A DNA stretch of 35,001 bases. Origin: Demequinaceae bacterium. GTDB taxonomy: Bacteria > Actinomycetota > Actinomycetes > Actinomycetales > Demequinaceae. The position numbers and the translations under genes are program-made. Positions within the stretch are counted from its first letter, which is position 1. Each line of letters opens with the position of its first letter. The stretch is from contig JAFGBM010000013.1 in the NCBI GenBank assembly GCA_016933155.1, forward strand, positions 1 to 35,001. Reading direction: 5' to 3'. Under the pieces are notes generated by a model. It did no database searches and was not told where the DNA came from. It saw only the letters and a list, made by a program, of their open reading frames with translations. Positions 24,598 to 33,138 of this stretch are shown piece after piece.

Positions 24598-26541
24598 GTG
24601 TCCGACACCCTGACCGATCCCTATATCGGCCACATCGTCGACGGTCGATACCTCGTCCGCGAGCGCCTGGCCTTCGGCGGGATGGCGACGGTCTATCGGG
24701 CGACCGACCGAAGGCTCGGCCGCGATGTCGCGCTCAAGATCATGAATCCGGCCTTCTTCGCCGACTCCGAGGGGAGCGACTTCGGGGCGCGGTTCCGCAG
24801 GGAGGCCCGCGCGGCGGCGCGGCTGACCCACCCCGGCATGGTCCGGGTCTACGACCAGGGCGTCGACGGCGACACCAGCTACCTGACGATGGAGTACATC
24901 AAGGGCCCGAACCTCCGGCAGTACCTGGCCAGCGTCGCCACCATCCCCGTCGGGGAGGCTTTCAGCATCGTCGAGCGTGTCCTCGACGCCGTCGGGGCCG
25001 CCCACCGACAGGGCCTCGTCCATCGGGACATCAAGCCGGAGAACATCCTCATCGACCCGGACGGCCTCCCCAAGCTCGCCGACTTCGGGATCGCGAGGGC
25101 GGCCACGGAGGTGACGGCGACGACCACGGGCAAGGTCCTCGGCACGGTCGCCTACCTGGCCCCCGAGCTCGTCCGAAACGGGGAGAGCGACTCTCGCACG
25201 GACGTCTACGCCATCGGGGTCCTCCTCTTCGAACTCGTGACCGGCCGTCAGCCCTTCACCGGTTCGTCGGCCATCGAGATCGCCGCCCGCCACGTCCATG
25301 AAGACGTCCCAGCTCCCTCCTCATACGTCCCCTGGCTTCCCCCCGAATTCGACGCCCTCATCGCCAAGCTGACCGAACGCGACCCCAACCTCCGGCCCTT
25401 CGACGCGAACGAGGCTCTCCCCCTGCTCAGGGAAACCCGCAGCATGATCGACGACCCGACGCTGGCCCGTCGGGCCGAACCCCCGTCGGGCACCGTGCCC
25501 GTGACGATGGACACCGATTCGACCGTCTCCCTCGAGCCCACGCCGACCGGAGCGACCGTGGCCCTTCCCATCGGCCTCGGCGAGGCGGGCGCACGGGAGC
25601 CGGACGACGACCGGGCCCTCATCCCCGTTCCCCCGCCTCCGAAGAAGCCCACCTCGGCATCCTGGATCATCGCGATCGCCGCCGCCGCCGCCGTCCTCAC
25701 GGCAGTGGCCTTCTGGTGGTACACCACCGCCGGGCCGGGCGCCTACGCCAAGGTTCCCCAAGTGTCGGGAATGACGATTGAGGAGGCCACCACGGTCCTC
25801 ACGGATCTCGGGCTCGACGCCCAATTCATCCAGGCCTTCGACGACGAGGTCCCCATCGGCCGCGTCGTCTCGACAACTCCGGAGGAGGGAGGGTCGGTGT
25901 CGAAGGAGGGCACGGTCACCGTGACGGTTTCCCTGGGGCCGCGGATGACAGAGATCCCCTTGATAGTGGGAATCGATGAGGGGGATGCGCGGTCCCAACT
26001 CACTGTCCTGGGATTCCCCGAACCCGACGTCACCCGCGAATACAGCGACACCGTCTCGACGGGGGACGTCATCTCCGTGGATCCGGAAGAGGGCCAGACC
26101 GTTCGCCATGACACCTTGCTCACCCTCGTGATCTCCAACGGGCCCAAGCCCATCACCTTCCCGGACGTCCTCGGGTCGGCTGAGGACACGGCCAGGACAG
26201 TCCTCGAGGACCAGTACGGCTTGGAGGTCCTGGTGGAATCCGGGCGGACGAGCGAGTACGCCAAAGGGCTGGTCTACGATCAGGACCCGAGCGGAGGGGA
26301 GACGGGCCACCGGACCGACACGATCACCATCTGGGTGTCGGAGGGGCCGCCTCTCGTCACCGTGCCGGGGTACTACTTCATGGAGAAGGAGGACGCGCAA
26401 GAGGCGGCAGAGGAATTGGGCCTCGTCGTCACGCTCCAGAAGCAGCACTGGTGGAGCACGGGGAACAGGATCCTCGACCAGAACATCGCCCCCGGAAGCA
26501 AGGTTGAGGTGGGAACGACCATCATCCTCACGTATGGCTAG
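24598..26541 (+). CDS. pknL: Transmembrane Ser/Thr protein kinase with four PASTA domains
   Basis: A 647-residue PknB/PknL-type receptor kinase. Kinase domain about 12-285: ATP loop LAFGGMATVYRA, Lys47 in VALK, catalytic VHRDIKPEN (Asp144), DFG 162-164, activation loop with Thr cluster (EVTATTTGKV), then LAPEL. A Pro-rich linker leads to one membrane helix (about 355-375) and an extracellular part of four PASTA repeats from 385, which in relatives sense muropeptides or lipid II. M. tuberculosis PknL lacks PASTA repeats, so this is the fuller form. The divergent neighbour is homologous to its known substrate. The stop overlaps that of aroG. Confidence 0.95.
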   Translation: MSDTLTDPYIGHIVDGRYLVRERLAFGGMATVYRATDRRLGRDVALKIMNPAFFADSEGSDFGARFRREARAAARLTHPGMVRVYDQGVDGDTSYLTMEYIKGPNLRQYLASVATIPVGEAFSIVERVLDAVGAAHRQGLVHRDIKPENILIDPDGLPKLADFGIARAATEVTATTTGKVLGTVAYLAPELVRNGESDSRTDVYAIGVLLFELVTGRQPFTGSSAIEIAARHVHEDVPAPSSYVPWLPPEFDALIAKLTERDPNLRPFDANEALPLLRETRSMIDDPTLARRAEPPSGTVPVTMDTDSTVSLEPTPTGATVALPIGLGEAGAREPDDDRALIPVPPPPKKPTSASWIIAIAAAAAVLTAVAFWWYTTAGPGAYAKVPQVSGMTIEEATTVLTDLGLDAQFIQAFDDEVPIGRVVSTTPEEGGSVSKEGTVTVTVSLGPRMTEIPLIVGIDEGDARSQLTVLGFPEPDVTREYSDTVSTGDVISVDPEEGQTVRHDTLLTLVISNGPKPITFPDVLGSAEDTARTVLEDQYGLEVLVESGRTSEYAKGLVYDQDPSGGETGHRTDTITIWVSEGPPLVTVPGYYFMEKEDAQEAAEELGLVVTLQKQHWWSTGNRILDQNIAPGSKVEVGTTIILTYG

Positions 26542-27887
26542 TGCTGGAGCAACTCCGACACGATGAAGGCCAGTTCGAGCGACTGCTGGTGGTTGAGCCT
26601 CGGGTCGACGAGGGTCTCGTACCGTTCGCCCAGTTTCTTGTCGTCGATCTCCTCCGTGCCCCCCATGACTTCGGTGACGTCGTCGCCGGTGAGCTCGATG
26701 TGAATCCCCCCAGGCGTCGTCCCCGCCTCGCGGTGCACCTCGAAGAAGCCACGCACCTCGTCCAGGATCGTCTCGAACTGGCGGGTCTTGTACCCGGACT
26801 CCGAGGTGAAGGTGTTCCCGTGCATCGGATCCGTGACCCACGTGACCGGCACCGCTGAGTCCCGGACTGCCGCGACGATCGGCGGAAGGGAGTCACGGAT
26901 CCTGTCCGCCCCCATCCGCGTGATGAACGTCAGACGCCCGGGGACGGCATCGGGATTGAGCCGCTCGATGAGGCCAAGGGCCTCGGCTGGGGTCGTCGTC
27001 GGCCCGAGCTTGACCCCGATGGGATTCTTGACCTTCGACATGAACTCGACGTGGGCCCCATCGAGGTCCCGCGTCCGCTCCCCAATCCAGAGGAAGTGGG
27101 CGGAGCAGTCGTAGGGGTCGCCCGTGCGGGAGTCGATGCGGGTCAGGGGCCGCTCGTAGTCCAGGAGCAGTGCCTCGTGGCTCGAGAACAGGTCGACGGT
27201 GCGGAGCGAGTCGAAGTACTCCCCGCAGGCGCCCATGAATCGCACGGCCCGGTCGATCTCGGTCGCCATCTGCTCGAACTTTGAATACGCGGGGCTCTTG
27301 GTAAAACCCTTGTTCCATTCGTGAACGAGTCGGAGGTCGGCGAACCCCCCCTTGGTAAAGGCCCGGATGAGGTTGAGGGTCGCGGCAGACGTGTGGTACG
27401 CCTCGATGAGACGAGCCGGGTCGGGAGTCCTCTCCTCCTCCGTGAAGCCGATCCGATTGATGATGTCCCCCCGGTAGGCGGGCAGTTCGACGCCGTCCCG
27501 GATCTCCGTGTCGGACGAGCGCGGCTTCGCGTACTGGCCGGCCATCCTCCCGATCTTGACGACGGGAAGGCTCGCGCCATACGTGAGGACGACGGCCATC
27601 TGAAGGATCGTCTTAATCTTCCCCCGGATGCGATCGGCCGTGGCCTCGGCGAAGGTCTCCGCGCAATCCCCTCCCTGGAGGACGAAGGCCCGGCCTGCGC
27701 TCGCGGCCCCCAGAAGCTCCCGCAACTGGTCGGCCTCCCCAGCGAACACGAGGGGCGGCTTGGCGCAGAGTTCGAGGCTCGCGGCGGCGAGGGCCTCGCG
27801 ATCCGGCCACGTCGGCTGCTGACACGCCTTCTTGCTGAGGTACGAGTCGACCCCGGCCTCGGCCAGCAACTCCTGTGAGGACTTCAT
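26538..27887 (-). CDS. aroG: 3-deoxy-D-arabino-heptulosonate 7-phosphate synthase, class II
   Basis: It joins phosphoenolpyruvate and erythrose 4-phosphate in the first step of the shikimate pathway. Class II signatures are ACQQPTWPD, VLQGGDCAETFAEA (metal Cys), RMAGQYAKPRS, THP-type WVTDPMHGNTF (metal His), GGIHIELTGDDVTE (metal Glu) and LVDPRLNHQQSLELAF (metal Asp). I chose ATG 27887, which overlaps the pfp stop as ATGA and gives 449 residues; a longer frame to 27926 only reads into pfp. The M. tuberculosis homologue is feedback-regulated and works with chorismate mutase; regulation here is not shown. Last gene of the glk-pfp operon. Confidence 0.95.
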   Translation of the reverse strand: MKSSQELLAEAGVDSYLSKKACQQPTWPDREALAAASLELCAKPPLVFAGEADQLRELLGAASAGRAFVLQGGDCAETFAEATADRIRGKIKTILQMAVVLTYGASLPVVKIGRMAGQYAKPRSSDTEIRDGVELPAYRGDIINRIGFTEEERTPDPARLIEAYHTSAATLNLIRAFTKGGFADLRLVHEWNKGFTKSPAYSKFEQMATEIDRAVRFMGACGEYFDSLRTVDLFSSHEALLLDYERPLTRIDSRTGDPYDCSAHFLWIGERTRDLDGAHVEFMSKVKNPIGVKLGPTTTPAEALGLIERLNPDAVPGRLTFITRMGADRIRDSLPPIVAAVRDSAVPVTWVTDPMHGNTFTSESGYKTRQFETILDEVRGFFEVHREAGTTPGGIHIELTGDDVTEVMGGTEEIDDKKLGERYETLVDPRLNHQQSLELAFIVSELLQH

Positions 27888-29086
27888 CGGGGTTGTCCGA
27901 TGTCCTTGAGCATCTGGATGTACCAAGGCTGAGTGATGTCGAAGGCCTTGTGCCCCTCGATACGGGGGAACGCGATCGCCTTGAGACGGCCGCCGTCCTC
28001 CTCATCGTGCCCGACGACGCCGGCCTCCCCCCGAAGGGCGCATTCGACCGCGTAGTCCGTCATCGACTTGATGAGCTGGATGTCCTGCAGGTTGGCCCTG
28101 GCCGATCGCGAGAAGTACCCGGACTTCTGGACCATGACCTTCTCGGCCTCGATCCGGTCCGCGAACTGCTGAGCGAACCACACCCCGGGGTTGATCTCGT
28201 CGAGCTTGACGTGTCCGAACGCGTCCCTCCCGACCTCCTGGCCAGCCTCCTCCATCTCCTTGACGATCTCGGGCACGCCGGCCCCTTCGCTCAAGAAGAT
28301 GTTGACGTTGCCGATGGTGTCCATGACCTTCTTCAGGCGGACGGCCTCGGCGTCGAGGTCATAGCTGGCCTCCGGTACGTAGACGGCGTGGATCTCCCAC
28401 CGGTCGCGCGTCAGGCCGATCCCGGGCACCCATTGCAGGGTGTCGAGCCATTCGCGGTACTTCTGGGCGGCGGCGGCCGTCAGCCATCCGCAGCCCCGTC
28501 CCATGACCTCGTGGACGATGAGCATCCTCGGGCTCGACCGGTGCTCCCCGATGACGTTCTGGGCGAAGATGCTCGCCTGCTCGGCCGCGCTCCAGGCCCC
28601 CAGGGACTGCTTGATGGGAACAATGTCGTTGTCGATCGTCTTGGGCAGCCCCACGACCGTGAGGTCGTAGCCGTTGACCTCGAGGAAGGCGGCGAGGTCG
28701 GCCGCCGACGTGTTGGTGTCGTCGCCGCCGATCGTGTGGAGCACGTCGACCCCGTCGGCCTTGAGCTGGTTTGCGGCCACCTCAAGAGGGTTCTCCCCCT
28801 CTTTGACGAGGCCTCTCTTGACGCAGTCGGCCACGTTCGTGAGCTTCACCCTGCTGTTCCCGATGGGGCTGCCTCCGAAACCGTGGAGGATCCCCGCCTG
28901 CTCGCGCACCTCGGGGGAAACAACGATGGAATCCCCCTTGAGCAACCCGTGGTATCCGTGTTGGTAGGCGATGATCTCGACCTCCGGCGCGACCTCGGTG
29001 TAGCGGCCGATGAGGCCGCCGACGGCCGAGGAGAGGCACGGGGCGAAGCCGCCCGCTGTCAGTAGGGCTACGCGATGGACGGTCAT
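27884..29086 (-). CDS. pfp: Pyrophosphate-dependent 6-phosphofructokinase
   Basis: A 400-residue phosphofructokinase. Two positions that separate phosphoryl donors point to PPi: Asp123 in IGGDDTNTS (ATP enzymes have GGDGS) and Lys149 in LPKTIDNDI (ATP enzymes have PGTIDND). The Asp152 base is in TIDND; MGRGCGWLTA and FLSEGAGVPE complete the sugar-phosphate site. The reaction is reversible, so it can serve glycolysis or gluconeogenesis. AAAGG lies 8 nt before ATG 29086, and TAGAAT at 29128-29123 may be a promoter of its own. aroG overlaps by 4 bp, so translation is probably coupled. Confidence 0.93.
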   Translation of the reverse strand: MTVHRVALLTAGGFAPCLSSAVGGLIGRYTEVAPEVEIIAYQHGYHGLLKGDSIVVSPEVREQAGILHGFGGSPIGNSRVKLTNVADCVKRGLVKEGENPLEVAANQLKADGVDVLHTIGGDDTNTSAADLAAFLEVNGYDLTVVGLPKTIDNDIVPIKQSLGAWSAAEQASIFAQNVIGEHRSSPRMLIVHEVMGRGCGWLTAAAAQKYREWLDTLQWVPGIGLTRDRWEIHAVYVPEASYDLDAEAVRLKKVMDTIGNVNIFLSEGAGVPEIVKEMEEAGQEVGRDAFGHVKLDEINPGVWFAQQFADRIEAEKVMVQKSGYFSRSARANLQDIQLIKSMTDYAVECALRGEAGVVGHDEEDGGRLKAIAFPRIEGHKAFDITQPWYIQMLKDIGQPR

Positions 29087-29122
29087 GCCAGGCCTTTCGA
29101 TGGACGACTGTAGAACGTCCCC

Positions 29123-29128
29123 ATTCTA
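29123..29128 (-). promoter_or_regulatory. Possible internal -10 box before pfp
   Basis: TAGAAT followed by GGGGACG, like the pknL start region. It would give a leader of about 30 nt containing the AAAGG ribosome site. No clear -35. Confidence 0.35.
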
Positions 29129-29146
29129 GGGGGGCCTCCCGGGGCC

Positions 29147-29863
29147 CTAATCCCCCAACTCGCCCTCCCACTCCCCCTTGAGTTCCCGATCCAGCTCCTT
29201 CTTGTACTGGACGCCGTCGCGGTCGACGTATTCCTGGCCCGAGAGGTCCTGAATGGCTGCCATAACCGTGTCCGTCACCTCGCGAAGGGCCTCCCGGTCT
29301 TCCTGACGACCCGCATAATCCGAGAAGTCGAGAGGCTCCCCGACCTTGACTCCCGTCTGGTGACGGGTCGGGATGCGCTTGCCGATCGGTTGGGCGATGT
29401 GGGTGTCGATCATGGCCACGGGGATGACGGGAACTCCGGATTCGATCGCCAGGCGCGCGACCCCGGTCTTGCCCTTGTACAGACGCCCATCGGGGCTGCG
29501 GGTCCCTTCCGGATAGATGCCCAGCAGATCCCCGTTGGCGAGCACTTGAAGCCCGGTCCGGAGCGCGGCTTCCGATGCCCGTCCGCCGCCCCTGTTGACG
29601 GGAATGGTCCCGACCCCCGCCATGAACGCCCTCGTCGCCGCCCCCTTAAGCCCTCGACCGTTGAAGTAATCGGCCTTCCCGAGAAAGACGAGTTTCCGGG
29701 TCATGACCAAGGGAAGGAAGATCGAATCCGAGAAGGACAGGTGGTTGCTGGCCAAGATGGCGGGACCCTTGTCGGGGATGTTGTCCAATCCCTCGGCCCA
29801 AGGACGGTAGACCATCTTGAGCCCCGGTCCCAGGAGAACATACTTGAAGACTTGGTAGTACAT
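29147..29863 (-). CDS. 1-acylglycerol-3-phosphate O-acyltransferase (PlsC family)
   Basis: A 238-residue membrane-associated acyltransferase of phospholipid synthesis. Motif I is NHLSFSDSIFLPL (His and Asp of HX4D), motif II GTIPVNRGGG, motif III IYPEGTRSPDGRLYKGK, motif IV VPVIPVAMI. The N-terminus (QVFKYVLLGPGLKMVY) is amphipathic and may dock on the membrane. A charged C-terminal tail of about 30 residues (KKELDRELKGEWEGELGD) lies beyond the domain. It matches the place of Rv2182c. The gene follows glk by 24 bp with GAGAGG upstream, and pfp lies 60 bp further. Confidence 0.9.
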   Translation of the reverse strand: MYYQVFKYVLLGPGLKMVYRPWAEGLDNIPDKGPAILASNHLSFSDSIFLPLVMTRKLVFLGKADYFNGRGLKGAATRAFMAGVGTIPVNRGGGRASEAALRTGLQVLANGDLLGIYPEGTRSPDGRLYKGKTGVARLAIESGVPVIPVAMIDTHIAQPIGKRIPTRHQTGVKVGEPLDFSDYAGRQEDREALREVTDTVMAAIQDLSGQEYVDRDGVQYKKELDRELKGEWEGELGD

Positions 29864-29887
29864 CGAGCCTGCCTCTCGTTAACCAGG

Positions 29888-30853
29888 CTAGCCCGCGGCT
29901 GAGCCGTCTGCACGGGCGAGCGAGGCCGCCCCGACGATTCCGGCGTCGTTTCCCATGGCTGCGGCGACGATCGGAGCGATCGGCCTATGCCCCCCTGCGG
30001 GGAGGGCCTTCTGGTAGGCGTCCCGAGCCGGCTCGAGCACGAGGTCACCCGCCGCGATGACCCCGCCGCCGATGATGAAGATCTCCGGATCCAGCACCGC
30101 AGCCAGGGAGGCGCATCCCTCGCCGATCCGTGTCCCCAACTCCTCGAGGAGGTTGATGGCGAGGGCGTCGCCTCCCACGGCGGCCGCGGTCACGTGCGGT
30201 CCGGTCAGGTGGTCGGCCGACCCTCCCGATTGGGCCAGGATGCCGGCGGTCCGCTCAGGGTTCTCCATCGCCACGAGCCGCGCCTCGCGGACCAGGGCGG
30301 AACCGGACGCGTATTGCTCCCAGCAGCCTCGGTGGCCGCACCCGCACAGGTGACCATTGGGCACCACTCGCATGTGGCCGAGTTCGGCGGCGAAACCGTA
30401 GGCGCCCCGGACGAGTCTGCCATCGATGACCATCGCCGCGCCGAGCCCGGTGCCGATGGTCAGCATGATCATGGTGGACGTCTCGCGACCCGACCCATAC
30501 ACGAACTCCGCCCACCCGGCGGCGTTCGCATCGTTCTCCACGATGACGGTCGCGTCGCGTTTCAGCAGGGTGCGAACCTCGTCGGCAAGCGGATAGTCAC
30601 GCCAGGCGGCGATATTGGGTCCGAAGACCATGTGAGCGCGGTCGGAACTGACGAAACCAGCCGCGGCGATGCCGATCGCCTCGAACTCGTAGCTCTCCGC
30701 GAACCCATCGACGATCTCGACGACGGACCGGTTGATCCCCGCCGCGTCACGAGGAGAGGTGTCCCGACGATCCTGGGCAAGAATCCTCCCATCCTCGTCC
30801 ACGACCCCAGCGGCAATCTTGGTGCCCCCGATATCAACCCCGACCGCGAGCAT
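29888..30853 (-). CDS. glk: ROK-family glucokinase
   Basis: A sugar kinase of the ROK family. Visible are VGVDIGGTKIAAGVVD (phosphate loop), VENDANAAGWAEF (catalytic Asp), TIGTGLGAAMVIDG, AELGHMRVV (Glu and His that contact glucose) and the zinc signature CGCGHRGCWEQYASG. No HTH domain is present, so it is a kinase and not a NagC-type repressor. I chose ATG 30853 (321 residues) because AAAGGG lies 8 nt upstream; GTG 30877 is in frame but has poor spacing. It begins an operon with the acyltransferase, pfp and aroG, supplying hexose phosphate. Confidence 0.92.
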   Translation of the reverse strand: MLAVGVDIGGTKIAAGVVDEDGRILAQDRRDTSPRDAAGINRSVVEIVDGFAESYEFEAIGIAAAGFVSSDRAHMVFGPNIAAWRDYPLADEVRTLLKRDATVIVENDANAAGWAEFVYGSGRETSTMIMLTIGTGLGAAMVIDGRLVRGAYGFAAELGHMRVVPNGHLCGCGHRGCWEQYASGSALVREARLVAMENPERTAGILAQSGGSADHLTGPHVTAAAVGGDALAINLLEELGTRIGEGCASLAAVLDPEIFIIGGGVIAAGDLVLEPARDAYQKALPAGGHRPIAPIVAAAMGNDAGIVGAASLARADGSAAG

Positions 30854-30891
30854 TTTCGCCACCCTTTCATCATTCACCTACGCGCTCCCAC

Positions 30892-30901
30892 AGGGTATCG
30901 T
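30892..30901. promoter_or_regulatory. Overlapping divergent -10 elements (glk / fadD15-like)
   Basis: TACCCT on the minus strand (30897-30892) and TATCGT on the plus strand (30896-30901) share two bases. Each would give a leader of about 27-31 nt including the Shine-Dalgarno of its gene, so the two promoters would compete. Confidence 0.35.
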
Positions 30902-30934
30902 GACCAACACGAGCCGAGAGCCAACGGAGGCGCC

Positions 30935-32737
30935 ATGGTACCCGAGAAGACCGCGAAGTCTTATCCAGTCAACATGCCCGCGCTTGTCACCGAGGCATGG
31001 ACCGAGTTCCGAGATGCCGTCGTCCTTCAAGAAAAGGACGGGAAGGGCGGATGGAGGGACATCACGGGGGCGGAGGCCCTCGAGGATGTGCGCGCCATCG
31101 CCAAAGGCCTGATCTCCGAGGGCCTGAAACCCGGGGAACGCGTGGGGATCATGGCCCGCACCCGACTCGAATGGACATACCTCGACTTCGCCATCCTCTT
31201 CGCCAACGGGATCCCCGTGCCCATCTACGACACGTCGTCGGCCGACCAGGTGGACTGGATCACGTCGGACTCGGACATCCGCCTGGTCTTCGTCGAGACC
31301 AAGGAGAACCTCGGGCTCGTGAGCGAGGTCGCCCAGGGACAGTCGCCCATCACCGACATCCGGTGCATCGACACCGGCGCGGTGGAGGACCTCATCAAGG
31401 TCGGCAAGGGTCTGCCGGACACGGACCTCGACAAACGCTCCAAAGCCGCCAAGCCCGACGACGTCAGCACCATCATCTACACATCGGGGACGACGGGCCG
31501 CCCCAAGGGCGTCATGCTCAGCCACTTCAACATGTGCCGCCAGGCCGTCGGCGTCCGCGAGGAGTTGCATGAGGTCCTCGAGGGCGGATCCACCCTTCAG
31601 TTCATGACCCTCGCCCACATCTTCGCCCGGCTCATCCAGACCGCGTGTATCTACTCCGGAACGGTGATCGGCTACTGCCCGGACTCCCGCGAAATCGGCG
31701 CCGACATGACGACCTTCCACCCGACCCTCCTCGTGGCCGTCCCGCGGGTCTTCGAGAAGGTCTACAACGGTGCCGAGCAGAAGGCCATGGCCGGGGGCAA
31801 GGTCAAGATCTTCCGATGGGCGGCCAAGCAGGCCATCGACTACTCGAAGGCGCTTGACGCCCCCGAAGGCCCATCGAGGGGCCTCAAGTTCCGATACAAG
31901 GTCTCCGACCACCTGGTGCTTTCGAAGATCCGGCACGCCACGGGCGGCCGACTCAAGTGGGCGGTCTCCGGAGGGGCTCCGCTCGGGGAGCGGCTCGCGC
32001 ACTTCTTCAGGGGCCTCGGCCTGATCGTCCTCGAAGGATATGGGCTGACCGAGACAACAGCCGCCTCCCACGTCAACCGTCCGAACAAGAATCGCATCGG
32101 AACCGTCGGCATCCCCCTGCCGGGACTCGAGGCGAAAATCGCCCCCGACGGGGAGATCCTGCTCAAGGGCGACATCGTCTTCTCCGGGTACTACCGGAAC
32201 GATGCGGCGACCAAGGACGCCATCCGGAAGGGTTGGTTCCACACCGGCGACATCGGAGAGCTGGACGCCGACGGGTTCCTCAAGATCACGGGACGAAAGA
32301 AGGACCTCATCGTGACTGCAGGAGGCAAGAATGTCGCCCCCGCCGTCCTCGAAGACAGGCTCCGCTCCCACCCCCTCATCAGCCAGTGCGTCGCCATCGG
32401 GGACGCCAGGCCCTTCATCGGCATGCTCATCACCCTCGATGAGGAGGCCCTCCCCGGATGGCTCAAGGCCCACGACCTCGAAGAGATGACGGTCGCGGAG
32501 GCCGCAGCCCATCCCGCGGTCAAGGCCACCCTGGACAAGGCCATCGAACGCACGAACCAAGCAGTATCGAGGGCTGAGAGCATCCGGAAGTACCGGATCC
32601 TCTTCACCGACTTCACGGTGCTGAACGGTTACCTGACCCCCTCGCTCAAGGTGAAGAGGGCGCGGGTCATCGAGGACTTCGCAAGCGACATCGCCGCCCT
32701 GTACATCGACGACCGGACTCCGATCGAGGAGATCTAG
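30935..32737 (+). CDS. fadD15: Long-chain acyl-CoA synthetase (FadD15-like)
   Basis: A 600-residue AMP-forming ligase that activates fatty acids with ATP and CoA. Motifs: IIYTSGTTGRPKGVMLSHFN (P-loop), EGYGLTETTAASHVN (A5), GWFHTGDIGELDADGFLKIT with the hinge GRKKDLIVTAGGKNVAP, and the catalytic Lys region TPSLKVKR near the end. I chose ATG 30935 with GGAGG 4 nt upstream; the longer open frame to 29987 runs antisense through glk. It sits where M. tuberculosis has fadD15 and is divergent from glk. Chain-length preference is not readable. Confidence 0.93.
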   Translation: MVPEKTAKSYPVNMPALVTEAWTEFRDAVVLQEKDGKGGWRDITGAEALEDVRAIAKGLISEGLKPGERVGIMARTRLEWTYLDFAILFANGIPVPIYDTSSADQVDWITSDSDIRLVFVETKENLGLVSEVAQGQSPITDIRCIDTGAVEDLIKVGKGLPDTDLDKRSKAAKPDDVSTIIYTSGTTGRPKGVMLSHFNMCRQAVGVREELHEVLEGGSTLQFMTLAHIFARLIQTACIYSGTVIGYCPDSREIGADMTTFHPTLLVAVPRVFEKVYNGAEQKAMAGGKVKIFRWAAKQAIDYSKALDAPEGPSRGLKFRYKVSDHLVLSKIRHATGGRLKWAVSGGAPLGERLAHFFRGLGLIVLEGYGLTETTAASHVNRPNKNRIGTVGIPLPGLEAKIAPDGEILLKGDIVFSGYYRNDAATKDAIRKGWFHTGDIGELDADGFLKITGRKKDLIVTAGGKNVAPAVLEDRLRSHPLISQCVAIGDARPFIGMLITLDEEALPGWLKAHDLEEMTVAEAAAHPAVKATLDKAIERTNQAVSRAESIRKYRILFTDFTVLNGYLTPSLKVKRARVIEDFASDIAALYIDDRTPIEEI

Positions 32738-32838
32738 GAGGCTCCGGAGGCTTCCAGGAGGGCGAGAATCGCCGCCTTCGCCTGCGGCTCCAGGGGTGCC
32801 GACGTGTCGACGCCCCCGGCATGATCCGGCATCGACAC
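32734..32838 (-). CDS. Possible 34-residue ORF after the CxxC mini-protein gene
   Basis: GTG 32838 (or ATG 32832) to TAG 32734 encodes a short peptide with PLEPQAKAAILALLEASG, similar in spirit to LELDDEQGAAILAFSRGG at the end of the adjacent 68-residue protein. It starts 6 nt after that gene and its stop shares CTAG with the fadD15-like stop. It may be a decayed partial duplicate; it has no clear ribosome site. Confidence 0.25.
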   Translation of the reverse strand: MSMPDHAGGVDTSAPLEPQAKAAILALLEASGAS

Positions 32839-32844
32839 AGCCGG

Positions 32845-33051
32845 TCAGGACGCGAGATGCCTCAAGGGCGGGACGAGGCCTCCCCGCGAGAACGCCAGGA
32901 TCGCCGCCCCCTGCTCGTCGTCCAACTCCAGGGCCCCACGGGTGGTCGGGTCCATCGGTGCACGCTCATCGGATGACAGCGTGAGAAAGGAGACGACGCA
33001 GTCGGCACACGCATCGCCCCGAACGGCACATGTATCGCAGTCGATCTTCAT
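32845..33051 (-). CDS. Small CxxC-x6-CxxC protein conserved in actinobacteria
   Basis: A 68-residue protein with Cys5, Cys8, Cys15 and Cys18 in KIDCDTCAVRGDACADC, a spacing that can bind zinc or an Fe-S cluster. A short hydrophobic stretch and a C-terminal segment ILAFSRGGLVPPLRHL follow. I recall similar small proteins in other actinobacteria but no function. TACCGT lies 6 nt before ATG 33051, and the intervening TGAGGT could also act as an SD. It diverges from dnaQ-uvrC, whose -10 hexamer is identical. Confidence 0.75.
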   Translation of the reverse strand: MKIDCDTCAVRGDACADCVVSFLTLSSDERAPMDPTTRGALELDDEQGAAILAFSRGGLVPPLRHLAS

Positions 33052-33057
33052 ACCTCA

Positions 33058-33063
33058 ACGGTA
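33058..33063 (-). promoter_or_regulatory. Candidate -10 box, CxxC mini-protein gene
   Basis: TACCGT (33063-33058), then 6 nt, then ATG 33051. Confidence 0.5.
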
Positions 33064-33138
33064 GGGCTGGGGTCTGACACGCCAGGGGTGTGATGGCCGG
33101 GTACACCTAGGCCGGTCAGTCCTGTCGGGCATCGGCGA

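Noticed and set aside
24526-25299. N-terminal extension of the Rv2175c-like frame
   Set aside because: It runs antisense through pknL; the ATG at 24525 with its -10 box fits the domain boundary.
29987-30934. N-terminal extension of the acyl-CoA synthetase frame
   Set aside because: It is antisense to glk and has no domain; ATG 30935 has a GGAGG ribosome site and gives family length.
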